Assembly (NCBI GenBank): GCA_015680685.1
Contig: MNCI01000657.1
Span: 7,885 to 42,675 of the forward strand
Direction: 5' to 3'
Length of the DNA stretch: 34,791 bases
DNA from: Gnetum montanum
Lineage: Eukaryota; Streptophyta; Gnetopsida; Gnetales; Gnetaceae
Position 1 is the stretch's first letter; each line of letters opens with the position of its first letter. Shown piece by piece: positions 1 to 8,308 of this stretch. The translations under genes were made by a program, and so were the position numbers. Below the pieces are notes generated by a model, which was given only the letters and a program-made list of their open reading frames with translations, did no database searches and was not told where the DNA came from.

Positions 1-44
<44 letters not shown>
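1..44. repeat. (AG)n microsatellite
   Basis: A pure dinucleotide AG run occupies the window edge and probably continues outside. It lies in the non-coding spacer of element A. The next 70 bases are purine-rich, with two imperfect copies of a GGTKGGGGGAAAA motif, so the array may have grown from a polypurine spacer. Confidence 0.97.
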
Positions 45-45
<1 letters not shown>

Positions 46-1034
46 TTTCTAGGTTGGGGGAAAAGTTTTCAAGGTGGGGGAAAACTTTCCAGTTTGAAAG
101 GAAAGTTTCCAAAATATGCCTTTGGTGTCCACATTGAAGAGGAAAAGTTTTTAAATCCTTCACCCTTCCACATTGAGGGTAGGTGAGATCTACCTTCCTG
201 CATGTGTTTTCAACATAGAAAAATGTCTTACACCCCCCCCCTCCCCCGCGCAAATAAAATCCATCAAATTACCTTTTTTTGGCATGCTAAAAGGAATTTT
301 TGATGCCCAAGCCTAAATATAGACACTAGGTGAATTTTTTCACTTGGGGAATAAGGCTTTGACCACTTATGAGGCATTTTTTAGCCCCAAAGGTATAAAG
401 TATGTGAAATTTCCCATTATGGATTATAATTTTTACATTTACAATGAAATTTTGCCTTGGGTTCCATGGGGTGAAAGCTATGTGATGAACATTGGTTATA
501 ACATGCAAAATTTTATGGTGTTTCAAACGGGATTGCGTTGATGTAGATGCAACCCCGTCAACACGATTGTGTTGACGTAGTGCAAAAACACTATATATAT
601 GCACCCATACTTTGCCATTTTTGCACATTTCTTCCAAATGAATGAGGAGTTTTTGTTGTTTCAAGATACCAAAGCTTTCCAAAGCCCATGTCTTGCAACC
701 ACTTGTTCAATTAATCTTGTTCTTTAGTCCTATAGCTTTCGAAGATGAGCTCTACATTATGAAGGCTACAAATCTTAGGTTTATGACGAATTTTTTTTTG
801 TAATTTTTCTAACTCCCACAAGGGTTTCACTAATAAAATAACATTAAAATCACCAATTTATGAGAGTTAAACCCTTCTAGTGAACTATGGTAGTCATATA
901 AATGAAATAATATTAAAATAATCAATCAACCATGATTACAACTTAGCCAAAGTGTAACCTCCCAAAGAGATAAGGTATCTAAATGTTGTATGTTACACAA
1001 CCAATGCTAATCCTTGGTCATGTTGTGATCAAAG
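45..1034 (+). other. Element A spacer upstream of ORF3
   Basis: No credible gene. Small ORFs on both strands between about 326 and 682 overlap each other and have no recognisable features. From about 640 the sequence aligns by eye with the spacer before ORF3 of element C (about 24320-24703). Shared landmarks are a 'CCTATAGCTTTCGAAG'-like block, a TTTTTCTAACTCCCACAAGG block and a 'CTTAGCCAAAGTGTAAC' block, in the same order. The part near 300 resembles the end of the element D spacer at the right window edge. A C-rich tract lies at about 230-250. This is internal retrotransposon DNA between the gag/pol region (outside the window) and ORF3. Confidence 0.7.
556..577. repeat. Perfect inverted repeat with downstream TATA-like tract
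   Basis: CGTCAACAC and GTGTTGACG are exact reverse complements separated by GATT. The TATATATA-like tract at about 591-600 follows within 20 bases. The arrangement of a palindromic tract followed by a TATA box resembles the U3 promoters of the LTRs elsewhere in the window, especially 6338-6478, but no LTR boundary is visible here. Confidence 0.6.
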
Positions 1035-2629
1035 ATGACACCTAAAGGAAAATATGGATAGGAGGCAAGAACGTTCCAACCAAGGGATAAGTAGCCCAAA
1101 AATGGAGGGGGCCAATAGCCAGAATAGCCCCAAGAGTAGGTCATTAAGACACATGCAACAATACCTCTTTAAGAGAAGCCTAAAGTGGAATCTATTTGGT
1201 AGATTCTAAAAGTTGAAATAGAGTAGTCCCATCAAGATGAGGCACTAGGAACAAGGTCAAACCTTGAAGTAACCTTGATGAATCCTTGTGTTATGCAAAT
1301 CTGTGCCAAGGAGATTTAGAGTTTAGTTCTCAAAGAGATGAACTTTGGACCTTTCTTGGACTTTGCTTAAGAAGAAATGAGAATCCAATTGTAGAATTCT
1401 ACCATGTGGCCCATTCTTACTTTGGGTGGAGAATGGTACATGGGAGAAATTTATCTTTTCTAGAACAATAGATAAGTTGATGCCATAGTGAAGATCAAGG
1501 ACATCAGTGTATCCTACTCGGTGGAGGTCATTTCTTAGGCTATTAGGTTGCCTATAACTAGGATCAAGTTGGCAAAAATTTTCATGCAAGCAGACCCAAA
1601 AGTAAATAAAAGTGGATCCAACAGTGCTACAGGGTTAACTATAAGGACTATGGCACACTGACCAAAGTAGAGAAGGTGTATTTCAAGATTGTGGCCTACC
1701 ACCATTGTTTGCTATCCAACAAATGTAGGCACCCATGTGTTTAAATCCTAGTGTCCAAGAGGTAACGGTATCCATCCTTGAATAGGAGAAATTTCCAATG
1801 TCGTTACCTTCTCGATGCACTTGGAGGATGACGAGGGGAACAAATATCTTGGTGATGCAGCACCATGGGCAAGAGACAATAGCTAAGGTGGTGGATAACC
1901 ATGTGGGGGAGACCTTGAATGCTTCTATAGCTCTCATTCCTGATGTAGCTACACTTTGAGATGTGCAAATATCTATTGGAGCTAGTGGGAGGTTGAGCGC
2001 AACCCAACACAAGGAAGTGTTGGACTAACTAGTGTGAATCGAGCAACCGCTTCTAGAGATCCTTGACCTTTTGGATGACATTTCTACAACTTAGTTAATG
2101 CTCTTTGAGGCTAGGGGAAAATACATCATTGCCAATGCCTAACTTGAGGTGGTCATGGCTAAATATTGATGTTTGGCTATTGAAGTTGTAGAATTCAAGG
2201 TCCATTTTGCTGATCCCATACTTCTTAGCCAGGTCGTAACTAGAGATGAAGCTTTCTTATAGCTTCAAGAAAAACTCAACACCAAGGAGATTGTGGTATT
2301 TGATGGGTCCATAGTAACATGAATAGCCTATCACACTGAAAAAGACTTATCAAATACATGTAAGGAGAATGTAATTTTGACCAAGAACAATCATTTCTTG
2401 TGCAATGTTGAAGCTTAAAAAGACCAAATGGTGGAATTTTTGAGACAACAATGGGAATAGGTTATCAAGATAACAATGGATCAAAGGAGGTTGATAGCAA
2501 AAAATTGTAATCGCTCAATGGAGGAGGTCAATGTTCTTTGCCAAATGTTTGCCATAAAGATCGATTCTTGGAAGAACAAGGCCCTTAAGTTTAAAAGGGT
2601 TGGTGATGAGACGTGATTCGCATAGGCCA

Positions 2630-2651
2630 CGATATCGCGTACGCGATATCG
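2630..2651. repeat. 22-bp perfect palindrome in U3 of solo LTR
   Basis: The sequence reads CGATATCGCGT followed by its exact reverse complement. It lies 18 bases upstream of the TATA box and still holds several CpGs. The same site in the element D LTR (about 30516-30539) is a decayed form of this palindrome, with two mismatched pairs. Confidence 0.9.
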
Positions 2652-2668
2652 CAGTTTGCCGCAATGTC

Positions 2669-2677
2669 TATAAATAA
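2669..2677 (+). promoter_or_regulatory. TATA box of solo LTR 2604-3462
   Basis: TATAAATAA lies about 65 bases inside the LTR, just after the palindrome, as expected for an LTR U3 promoter. Confidence 0.75.
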
Positions 2678-2844
2678 GAAGCGACATTACCCTGTTTAAG
2701 GATCCCAGTTTTAGAGTAGCAAAGCTCTAGCAGTTTGATCCCTCCAGAGTTAGATTTTTTCCTGTGTCTGCCCGCAGTGTAGTGAATGTAATTGTACAGT
2801 GTCTTTATTCGAGTGTGCCGTACTTGGACATGCACATGACCAGC

Positions 2845-2850
2845 AATAAA
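2845..2850 (+). terminator. Poly(A) signal of solo LTR 2604-3462
   Basis: AATAAA lies in the conserved context CAGCAATAAAGATCAAG, which recurs in the same place in the other plus-strand LTRs. It probably directs 3' end formation at the R/U5 border. Confidence 0.65.
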
Positions 2851-4218
2851 GATCAAGATTACTTCATCATTGCAGCATTCACTTTATTATTTATTTATTT
2901 TTTATTTATTTAATTTTATTTACTGTTTTCTCTCTCTCACCCTTAAACTCCTAGAATGCGAAACGAGTACGACTTGATTACGAGCATTTAAGTGTGACTG
3001 CTTGGTAGCCTAGTGGTGTAGCTAGGATCTATGCCTGGTAACCCAGTGGCATATTTGGAATCTATGCTTGGTAATACCAGTGGTGTACCTAGGATCTACA
3101 CTGGTAATCCCAGTGGTAGTCGTGCACAAAGTCCAAGATGTGTACAGTTGATCAAGGAATCGGTTGCTCATTGCACTTAGGCTAGATTAGATTCTCTTAC
3201 CCTTTTCCTCCTAGCTTAGCTTAGTTAAATATTATTTTCCACTGCCTTCAAGAGTAGCATAGATTAGGAACACATCATACACCTCATCTGGACTAAACCA
3301 TATGTGACAAATGCAATACTAGTCCAGTTTGGAAGACAACAAACTGCGACCTAAGGCTAACTATCTAGGTGCCACAACTAGTCCATCTACGGAGTTCGAC
3401 CGGATCGCGCGTGTGACACTTGTTTCATATGGTTGAGTGTAGGGGTACCTCGCCACTCATCAGTTGGCCTTCAAAAGGAGATCAATGAACGAGAAATTAA
3501 ACTAGAAAAAGCAAAAGTTAATGAGGTCCTCTGGTAGCTCCAACAAGAAGGTGACATGTGGCAGCCCATCTTTGATGGACTGAATGCATATAACAAGGCA
3601 GAAATCTGCTTCAAGGAGCTACAAATTAAGGAGATGACTAAATACATGGAGCTTGCTAACCTCTACTATGCAAACTTGATAAAGCTAACTATTGAAAGGT
3701 CATGGTCAGAGTTGAAGAATTAAGTGGCTAGATTGTAGTTATTGTACAAGGCCAGCTTTAAGAATCACAAGAAGACAAAGTAAAAGCTAGAAATAGTAAA
3801 TGATGAACTCGAAGTTCTTAGAGCACGCTTCATTAAACAAAGATCAACTACTAAGAACCTAGCTCGTAGGATGAATGACTACTAGGAATCATAGAACACT
3901 GTCAAGGTGTTCAATATCGAATGCAAATAATTCATGGCTTGGTTTATCAACATGAAGGAGTTGTTCCCAACAATGCCCTATCCATGGGATGTTCCAGTAT
4001 TGACCTACATTGGTGATGTGTCATGGACCATGTACAATCCTTGGAGTAAGGAGAAGAAGATGAAAGCATTGTTGTATGCTTGTCATCTTCCACCAATAGT
4101 TATAGTTGTAGTAGGATAACCTCAACAACCATAACCTCAATAACAACTACTACATGCGCAAAAGGTAAGAGAATGTTCTTTGGCGCCTTAGGAGCCTCCA
4201 TTTCCTGGGACCATTTAA

Positions 4219-4472
4219 CATCCTCCTTGTCTTTAAGATGCCAAAGAGGTTTGGCTATCAATTTTTGTAATGGTGTTTAATTTTATCTTAATGAACATCA
4301 GTTTTTGTAAAAGATGTAAATCCATACACTTGGGCACTTAGCTTCAGTTTATTTGAGTTAGTGTATATGTTAGTCAGTTAGTTAATATTTCCATATCTTC
4401 CCAAAATTTTGTAAGAAACTTGTTCCTCCTATTGTTCACTCAAGGATGAGTTTTCATTTATTCATGGGGGTA
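4219..4472 (+). other. 3' untranslated region and polypurine tract of element A
   Basis: The sequence between the ORF3 stop and the LTR aligns by eye with the same interval of element B (8122-8308 on the minus strand). Shared blocks are TTTTTGTAAAA, TTTTGTAAGAA, CTTGTTCCTC and CAAGGATGAGTTTTCATT. It ends with TGGGGGTA (4465-4472) immediately before the LTR. This is the plus-strand primer and has the same form as in element C (27435-27442). Confidence 0.75.
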
Positions 4473-5358
4473 TGATAAGTCACTATTGTTGGATCATGTC
4501 AACACGATCTTGTGGACATGATCTCTTCAACACATAGGTGTCAATGTGATCTTGTCAATGCATACTTATCAACGCATGGTTTGATGCCTCAATGCATATG
4601 CATCAACATAGTGTCTAGTCTTGCCTATATAAAAGCAAGTACCCACCACATTTATGGTACGTGATCATTACTAGCTTAAACAAACTCTTGTAGTTTTGTC
4701 ATTTCAAAGTTAGAATATTTTCTAAATGCCCATCATAGAAGTTGAGAAGTGTACAGATCTTTATTTGAGCATTGTTGTACCTAGACTCTACATTGTAAAT
4801 GGCAATAAAGATGAGCTTTCTTATTAAACCTTGCAACACTTGAATTAGCATAATATTTACTTCATGCATTTATTATTCATACAATTTCCTTTAATACATT
4901 TAAGTAATTAATTCATAGTAAATAATTAATGCACATAAGTACAACCACTTTGAGCATATGTTAATGCTTGGTAATCCCAATAGCACTCATGCTTAGTAAC
5001 CTAGTGGCATTGCAACATGTTCAGGATGTGTATAGAAAGTGGTAACATATGCTTATGTTATGATTAGTTAAGACATTAGTTGATTCCTAGATTAATTAAA
5101 TATTTAATTACTTTATTTTTTACACTTAGGCAAATTAAATGAAAAATATAAAAATGATACAAATCATATGCCTTAGTTACACTTAACCATACCATTGCAC
5201 TTTACAAGTGAGACTAGGAAGACAACGATCACATACTTTAGATTCATTACCTAGACCTAGTGTACTTACAAAGCTAAAGTCTATGGAATTTGACTAGATC
5301 TCTTAGTAAATGCTAGTGATTTGTATTGTTGGGCATAGGGACTACTCACTACTCATTA
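4473..5358 (+). mobile_element. 3' LTR of element A
   Basis: An 886-bp LTR starts TGATAAGTCACTATTG right after the polypurine tract. A TATA box (4626-4634) and AATAAA (4804-4809) are in the expected positions. The R/U5 half matches the other LTRs (a 'TTGGTAATCCCAATAGCA'-like block; 'GGGAAGACAA'-like block), but its U3 is different: it is rich in repeats around GTCAAC/GTTGAC and in ATGCATATGCAT. The end is decayed (CTCACTACTCATTA instead of ACTCATCA), so the right border is good to a few bases. The partner 5' LTR lies outside the window. Confidence 0.85.
4626..4634 (+). promoter_or_regulatory. TATA box of element A 3' LTR
   Basis: TATATAAAA lies in the context TTGCCTATATAAAAGC. The LTR fragment at 6017-6337 has almost the same context. 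Confidence 0.7.
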
Positions 5359-6016
5359 ACATGGAATAGGATAATATGAAGTGGAATAATAAGTATGAAC
5401 CAAAGAAGAACTAAATAGATTGGAGTTAAAGATATGATCATAAGGTAAAACCTGGAAAGAAAATTGCTAAGGTAGTAAGCTCCCATCAAAGAATAAGAAA
5501 TGTGAAGTTAGATCATTTTGATATTAGATAAGTATCTAACTTAAGAACTATATGTGAAGTTGGAGTGTTTTGATATTAGTGAAGTGTCTCACTTGAGATA
5601 TGTTAAAGCTATAAGTTAAAGAACATAAACTCCAAAAGTTATGGATAAATAAGTTGCATGTGTAAGCTAAATACTTCTATATAAATATGCTACATTTGTA
5701 AGTTAAATATTAGTGTTATAAGTACACCTAAGACATATAACAAACTTGGTATATAATTAGAAAAATTACAAAATGAAATGATGTGAAATATAAATTAAGT
5801 TATATAAAATGAGGTGAATGATAAGTTTGTGTCATATATAAGAGTTCCATAAGTGAAAATATAACAATTACTACAAGTTCAAAGAAGAAGTCTAGTAGCT
5901 CTACTAGTTTAAATAAGTCTCACTAGTAGTTCAAAGAAATCTCATTGGTAAAACAAACTAAAAAAACTAATTTTTCTATGAAGTTCTATAATTTTCTATA
6001 AATATAACTACATGTA
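5359..6016. other. Unrecognised AT-rich DNA
   Basis: I recognise no gene or LTR motif here. It is probably older target DNA into which element A and the next LTR inserted. The only structure is an imperfect tandem duplication of about 52 bp: copy one 5501-5552, copy two 5553 to about 5604. Both copies start TGTGAAGTT and share TTTTGATATTAG. Confidence 0.5.
5501..5604. repeat. Imperfect 52-bp tandem duplication
   Basis: The two copies start TGTGAAGTTAGATCATTTTG and TGTGAAGTTGGAGTGTTTTG. They keep register through GATATTAG, GTATCTAACTT / GTGTCTCACTT and beyond. The divergence suggests an old duplication. Confidence 0.7.
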
Positions 6017-6337
6017 TGATGAATCATCATCATTAGGCTACATCGACGAGCATGCATCAATGCATCTCCATTGATGCATGGGAAGATGCAAAGTTTGTGT
6101 TTGCCTATATAAATGCATATACCAACCGCATTTATGGCACTGAAAAGTTAATAGATTAGCTGAGTTCTTGTAGCTTCTTCTTGTAAGAGTTAGAATATTT
6201 TCTAAATGCTTACAGTAGGATTTAAGGATTGTATGGATCCTTATTAAACACCAATATACTTGGACACCTTAGTGTGATGGCAACAAAGATGAACTTCTTA
6301 AAACTTCTTATAGCACTTGGAAATTTATTATCCCCAT
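6017..6337 (+). mobile_element. Truncated gypsy LTR (5' portion only)
   Basis: This LTR starts TGATGAATCATC. It has a TATA box (6106-6114) in a context like that of element A's LTR, then the 'GAGTTAGAATATTTTCTAAATGC' region shared by the family (no run longer than the shared block is quoted). It stops where element C's LTR begins at 6338. Its remaining U5 is not found in the window, including at the right edge of element C, as if lost by recombination. Its poly(A) signal has mutated (CAACAAAG in place of CAATAAAG). Confidence 0.75.
6051..6080. repeat. 12-bp perfect inverted repeat in U3
   Basis: CATGCATCAATG and CATTGATGCATG are exact reverse complements separated by CATCTC. The structure lies 26 bases upstream of the TATA box of this LTR fragment, the same position as the different palindrome in LTR 2604-3462. 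Confidence 0.85.
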
Positions 6338-7251
6338 TGATGTAGCCTTGTTGATGGGCCTCTGTTGATGAGGCCCCATTTATGTGGTGTTGCCCCCATC
6401 AATGAGGTTGTGTCAACGTAGCATTTACTATGTCTACAGGGCCCTATCGATGCAGTTCTGTAGCAAAAACTATAAATACAAGCTCATAGTCATGTTTATG
6501 GGCATTAAAAGTCATAGTAGTAGTAAAGATCTTATAGTTTTTCCATTTAAAAGTTAGAATGTTTCTCTAAGTGCCTACATTAGAATATTTAAAAGTGTAC
6601 AGATCTTTATTCAAACACTGTTGTACCTAAACCACACCAGTGTGCACGAAAATAAAGATGAGCCTTTGATAAAACCTTGCAACACTTAGAATAGATTAAT
6701 GATTTATTTATGCATTTATTTTTTTCATTAATTATGCCATTAATTAAGCTAAATTAGACTTCAAGCGAGTAGTTAATTAATTAAGCTAAATAGATTAAAC
6801 TCATAAGTACAAACTCTTTGAGCGTAAACATGTATTCACTTGGTAATCCCAGTAGCATTATTCCTTGGTGCACCCAGTAGCATAGAACTTGGTAACCTAG
6901 CAATGGATACATGGGTTCAAGATGTGTATGGAAAGTTGGATTGGATGCTTATGTTAGGACTAGTTAGAAATTAGTTATCGAGCTAAATTAAATTAGTTAT
7001 TAAATTATTTCATCTCTCTACATTAAGCACCAAATAATATAAAACACAAAATAATAAAAATAATATGTGTCAGTTACACTTAAATATACCATGTGCATCA
7101 TAAGTGTAATTGGGAAGACAATGAATGGCCATTAGGGCAAGGTTTACTTCCTAGAAGACTAGTGCATTGGAAACTATAGAGTCCGTGAAATTCAACCAGA
7201 TCATGTGTGAACTCTTCATGATTCATATGGTTGGACGTAGGGGTACCTCGC
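6338..7251 (+). mobile_element. 5' LTR of element C, main part (split by element B)
   Basis: The LTR starts TGATGTAGCC and has TATAAATA (6471-6478) and AATAAA (6651-6656). It runs to GTAGGGGTACCTCGC and breaks off there. The missing end (TACTCATCA) is found at 16527-16535, on the other side of minus-strand element B, and is followed at once by a decayed PBS. Joining the two pieces gives the standard LTR terminus. CTCGC at 7247-7251 and CTCAC at 16522-16526 are the target duplication of B, differing by one CpG-type change. The U3 differs from the LTR at 27443-28327, which closes element C on the right. Confidence 0.87.
6471..6478 (+). promoter_or_regulatory. TATA box of element C 5' LTR
   Basis: TATAAATA lies in the context AAAACTATAAATACAAGC, downstream of a GTTGATG/CATCAAT-rich U3. 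Confidence 0.72.
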
Positions 7252-8121
7252 TAAATACACCCAATCATATGAATCATGAAGCATTCACACACAATCCAGT
7301 CAAATTTTGTGGATGGGACTAGTTGTGCATCTAGATCGTTATGCCTTAATCATAGTTTGCTATCTTCCCACTTTGACTAGTGGTAGCTTTGTCACGTATA
7401 GTTTAGTCCAAAATGAGTCATATGATTGATGTTGACTAGCCCTATGCTTCTCCTAATTCTAATAAAGAAGTAAATTAATTAAGCTAACTAATAATGGAAA
7501 GTAAAATATAAACTAGCCTATGTGTGATGAGTATTCATTCTCAATCATCTACACAGGTCTTGGGCTTTGTGTAACTACCTCTAGAATTACCTAGTGTATG
7601 TCACTGGGCTTACCAAATGATGCACTATTGGGTTTCCAAGTAATTACCCTTAAGTGCTCACAATTAGTCGTACTCATTCCGCTTAATGACAAGAATCATA
7701 AAGAGCAGTAAATGGAAACATTAACTAAGGAAAATGGTAAATGATTAAACAATTGAAAGCAATAATAAATCTAAGTAGATGGTACAATGATGAAAGTGAT
7801 CTTAATATTTATTTTCAGTCACGCAATATGTCCAAGTATGTCACACTCAAATGAGAATTCTGTACAATCACTTAACATCACACTGCGAGCATGCACTGGG
7901 ACTAATAGAACTTGAAATTAAAAGTATATTAAAAAGCTATCTAAAATCTATCAACCCACTACTACCCAACCATGCACCCAAGTGTTGTATTTAGAGGCTA
8001 GCATAGAAGAGATGATATCGGATATCTAACATCATTTCTTGGGGCCTGATATCATGTATCCAATATCAAGGCTCTGACATTAGATATCTAATATCGAAGC
8101 TAACAAAATCATGACTTATCA
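7252..8121 (-). mobile_element. 3' LTR of element B
   Basis: Read on the minus strand it begins TGATAAGTCATGATTTTG after the polypurine tract and has GATATC/GATATT-rich U3 modules. AATAAA reads as TTTATT at 7808-7813. The TATA position has decayed to CTAAATA. Its last 20 or so bases (the GGGGTACC...CATCA terminus) are missing at the left border, where only TAAATACACCC is left before the CATATGAATC block. It faces the plus-strand LTR of element C head-on, which creates a long inverted repeat centred near 7255. Confidence 0.87.
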
Positions 8122-8308
8122 TACCCTCACGATTGAATGAAAACTCATCCTTGAGTTAAATAAAATGAGGAACAAGTTCTTACAAAATATTAGGAAGGTA
8201 TGGGATTATTGATTGACTCAAATAGATAAACAAATTAACTCTTACATTTCATTATGGTGTTTTACAAAAATTCGGATTCAATATTACAAGACACAAAGCT
8301 GGGGAAGC
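8122..8308 (-). other. Polypurine tract and 3' UTR of element B
   Basis: On the minus strand the sequence next to the LTR reads GTGAGGGTA, a slightly changed form of the GTGGGGGTA in C (TGGGGGTA in A). Upstream it shares CAAGGATGAGTTTTCATT, CTTGTTCCTC and TTTTGTAAGAA with the element A 3' UTR. It contains no ORF. Confidence 0.75.

Larger units (their letters stand above)
2604..3462 (+). mobile_element. Solo LTR (D-type) inserted in ORF3 of element A
   Basis: An 859-bp LTR starts TGATGAG and ends ACTCATCA. It is flanked by identical 5-bp duplications, GTTGG at 2599-2603 and 3463-3467. The ORF3 paralogue in element C has the uninterrupted site near 26814 (AAGTTGGTCTACAAAAGG), which matches this locus once the LTR and one GTTGG are removed. 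The LTR has a TATA box (2669-2677), an AATAAA (2845-2850) and the conserved GTAGGGGTACC terminal motif seen with minor variation in most LTRs here. No PBS or internal region follows, so it is a solo LTR left by LTR-LTR recombination. It resembles the element D LTR most closely. Retained CpGs suggest it is one of the younger pieces. Confidence 0.93.
1035..4218 (+). pseudogene. ORF3 of element A (broken by stops and by a solo LTR)
   Basis: This is a decayed copy of the extra ORF between the gag/pol block and the 3' LTR. The chosen start (ATGACACC) matches ATGGCACC in element C. About 1430-1550 reads EWYMGEIYLF, then VKIKDISVSYSVEVI; about 1650-1710 reads GTLTKVEKVYFKI. These match element C in order. 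Compared with C, about 0.5 kb is missing near 1740-1790, which removes the LPFP...LC segment. Coiled-coil-like sequence follows (IEQPLLEILDLLDDI near 2040; SMEEVNVLC near 2518). A solo LTR splits the frame at 2604-3462. The C-terminal box resumes near 3930 (MAWFINMKELFPTMPYPWDV), and the end (EPPFPGTI then TAA) matches the EPPPSGTT-stop end of B. Many in-frame stops make it a pseudogene. Its function is unknown. Confidence 0.75.

Noticed and set aside
326-682. Overlapping small ORFs on both strands in the left spacer
   Set aside because: They overlap each other on opposite strands, have no recognisable motif, and lie in spacer sequence of element A.
6338-8121. Long inverted repeat resembling a large hairpin, MITE or foldback element
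   Set aside because: It is fully explained by two opposing LTRs of separate gypsy elements, each with its own internal region.
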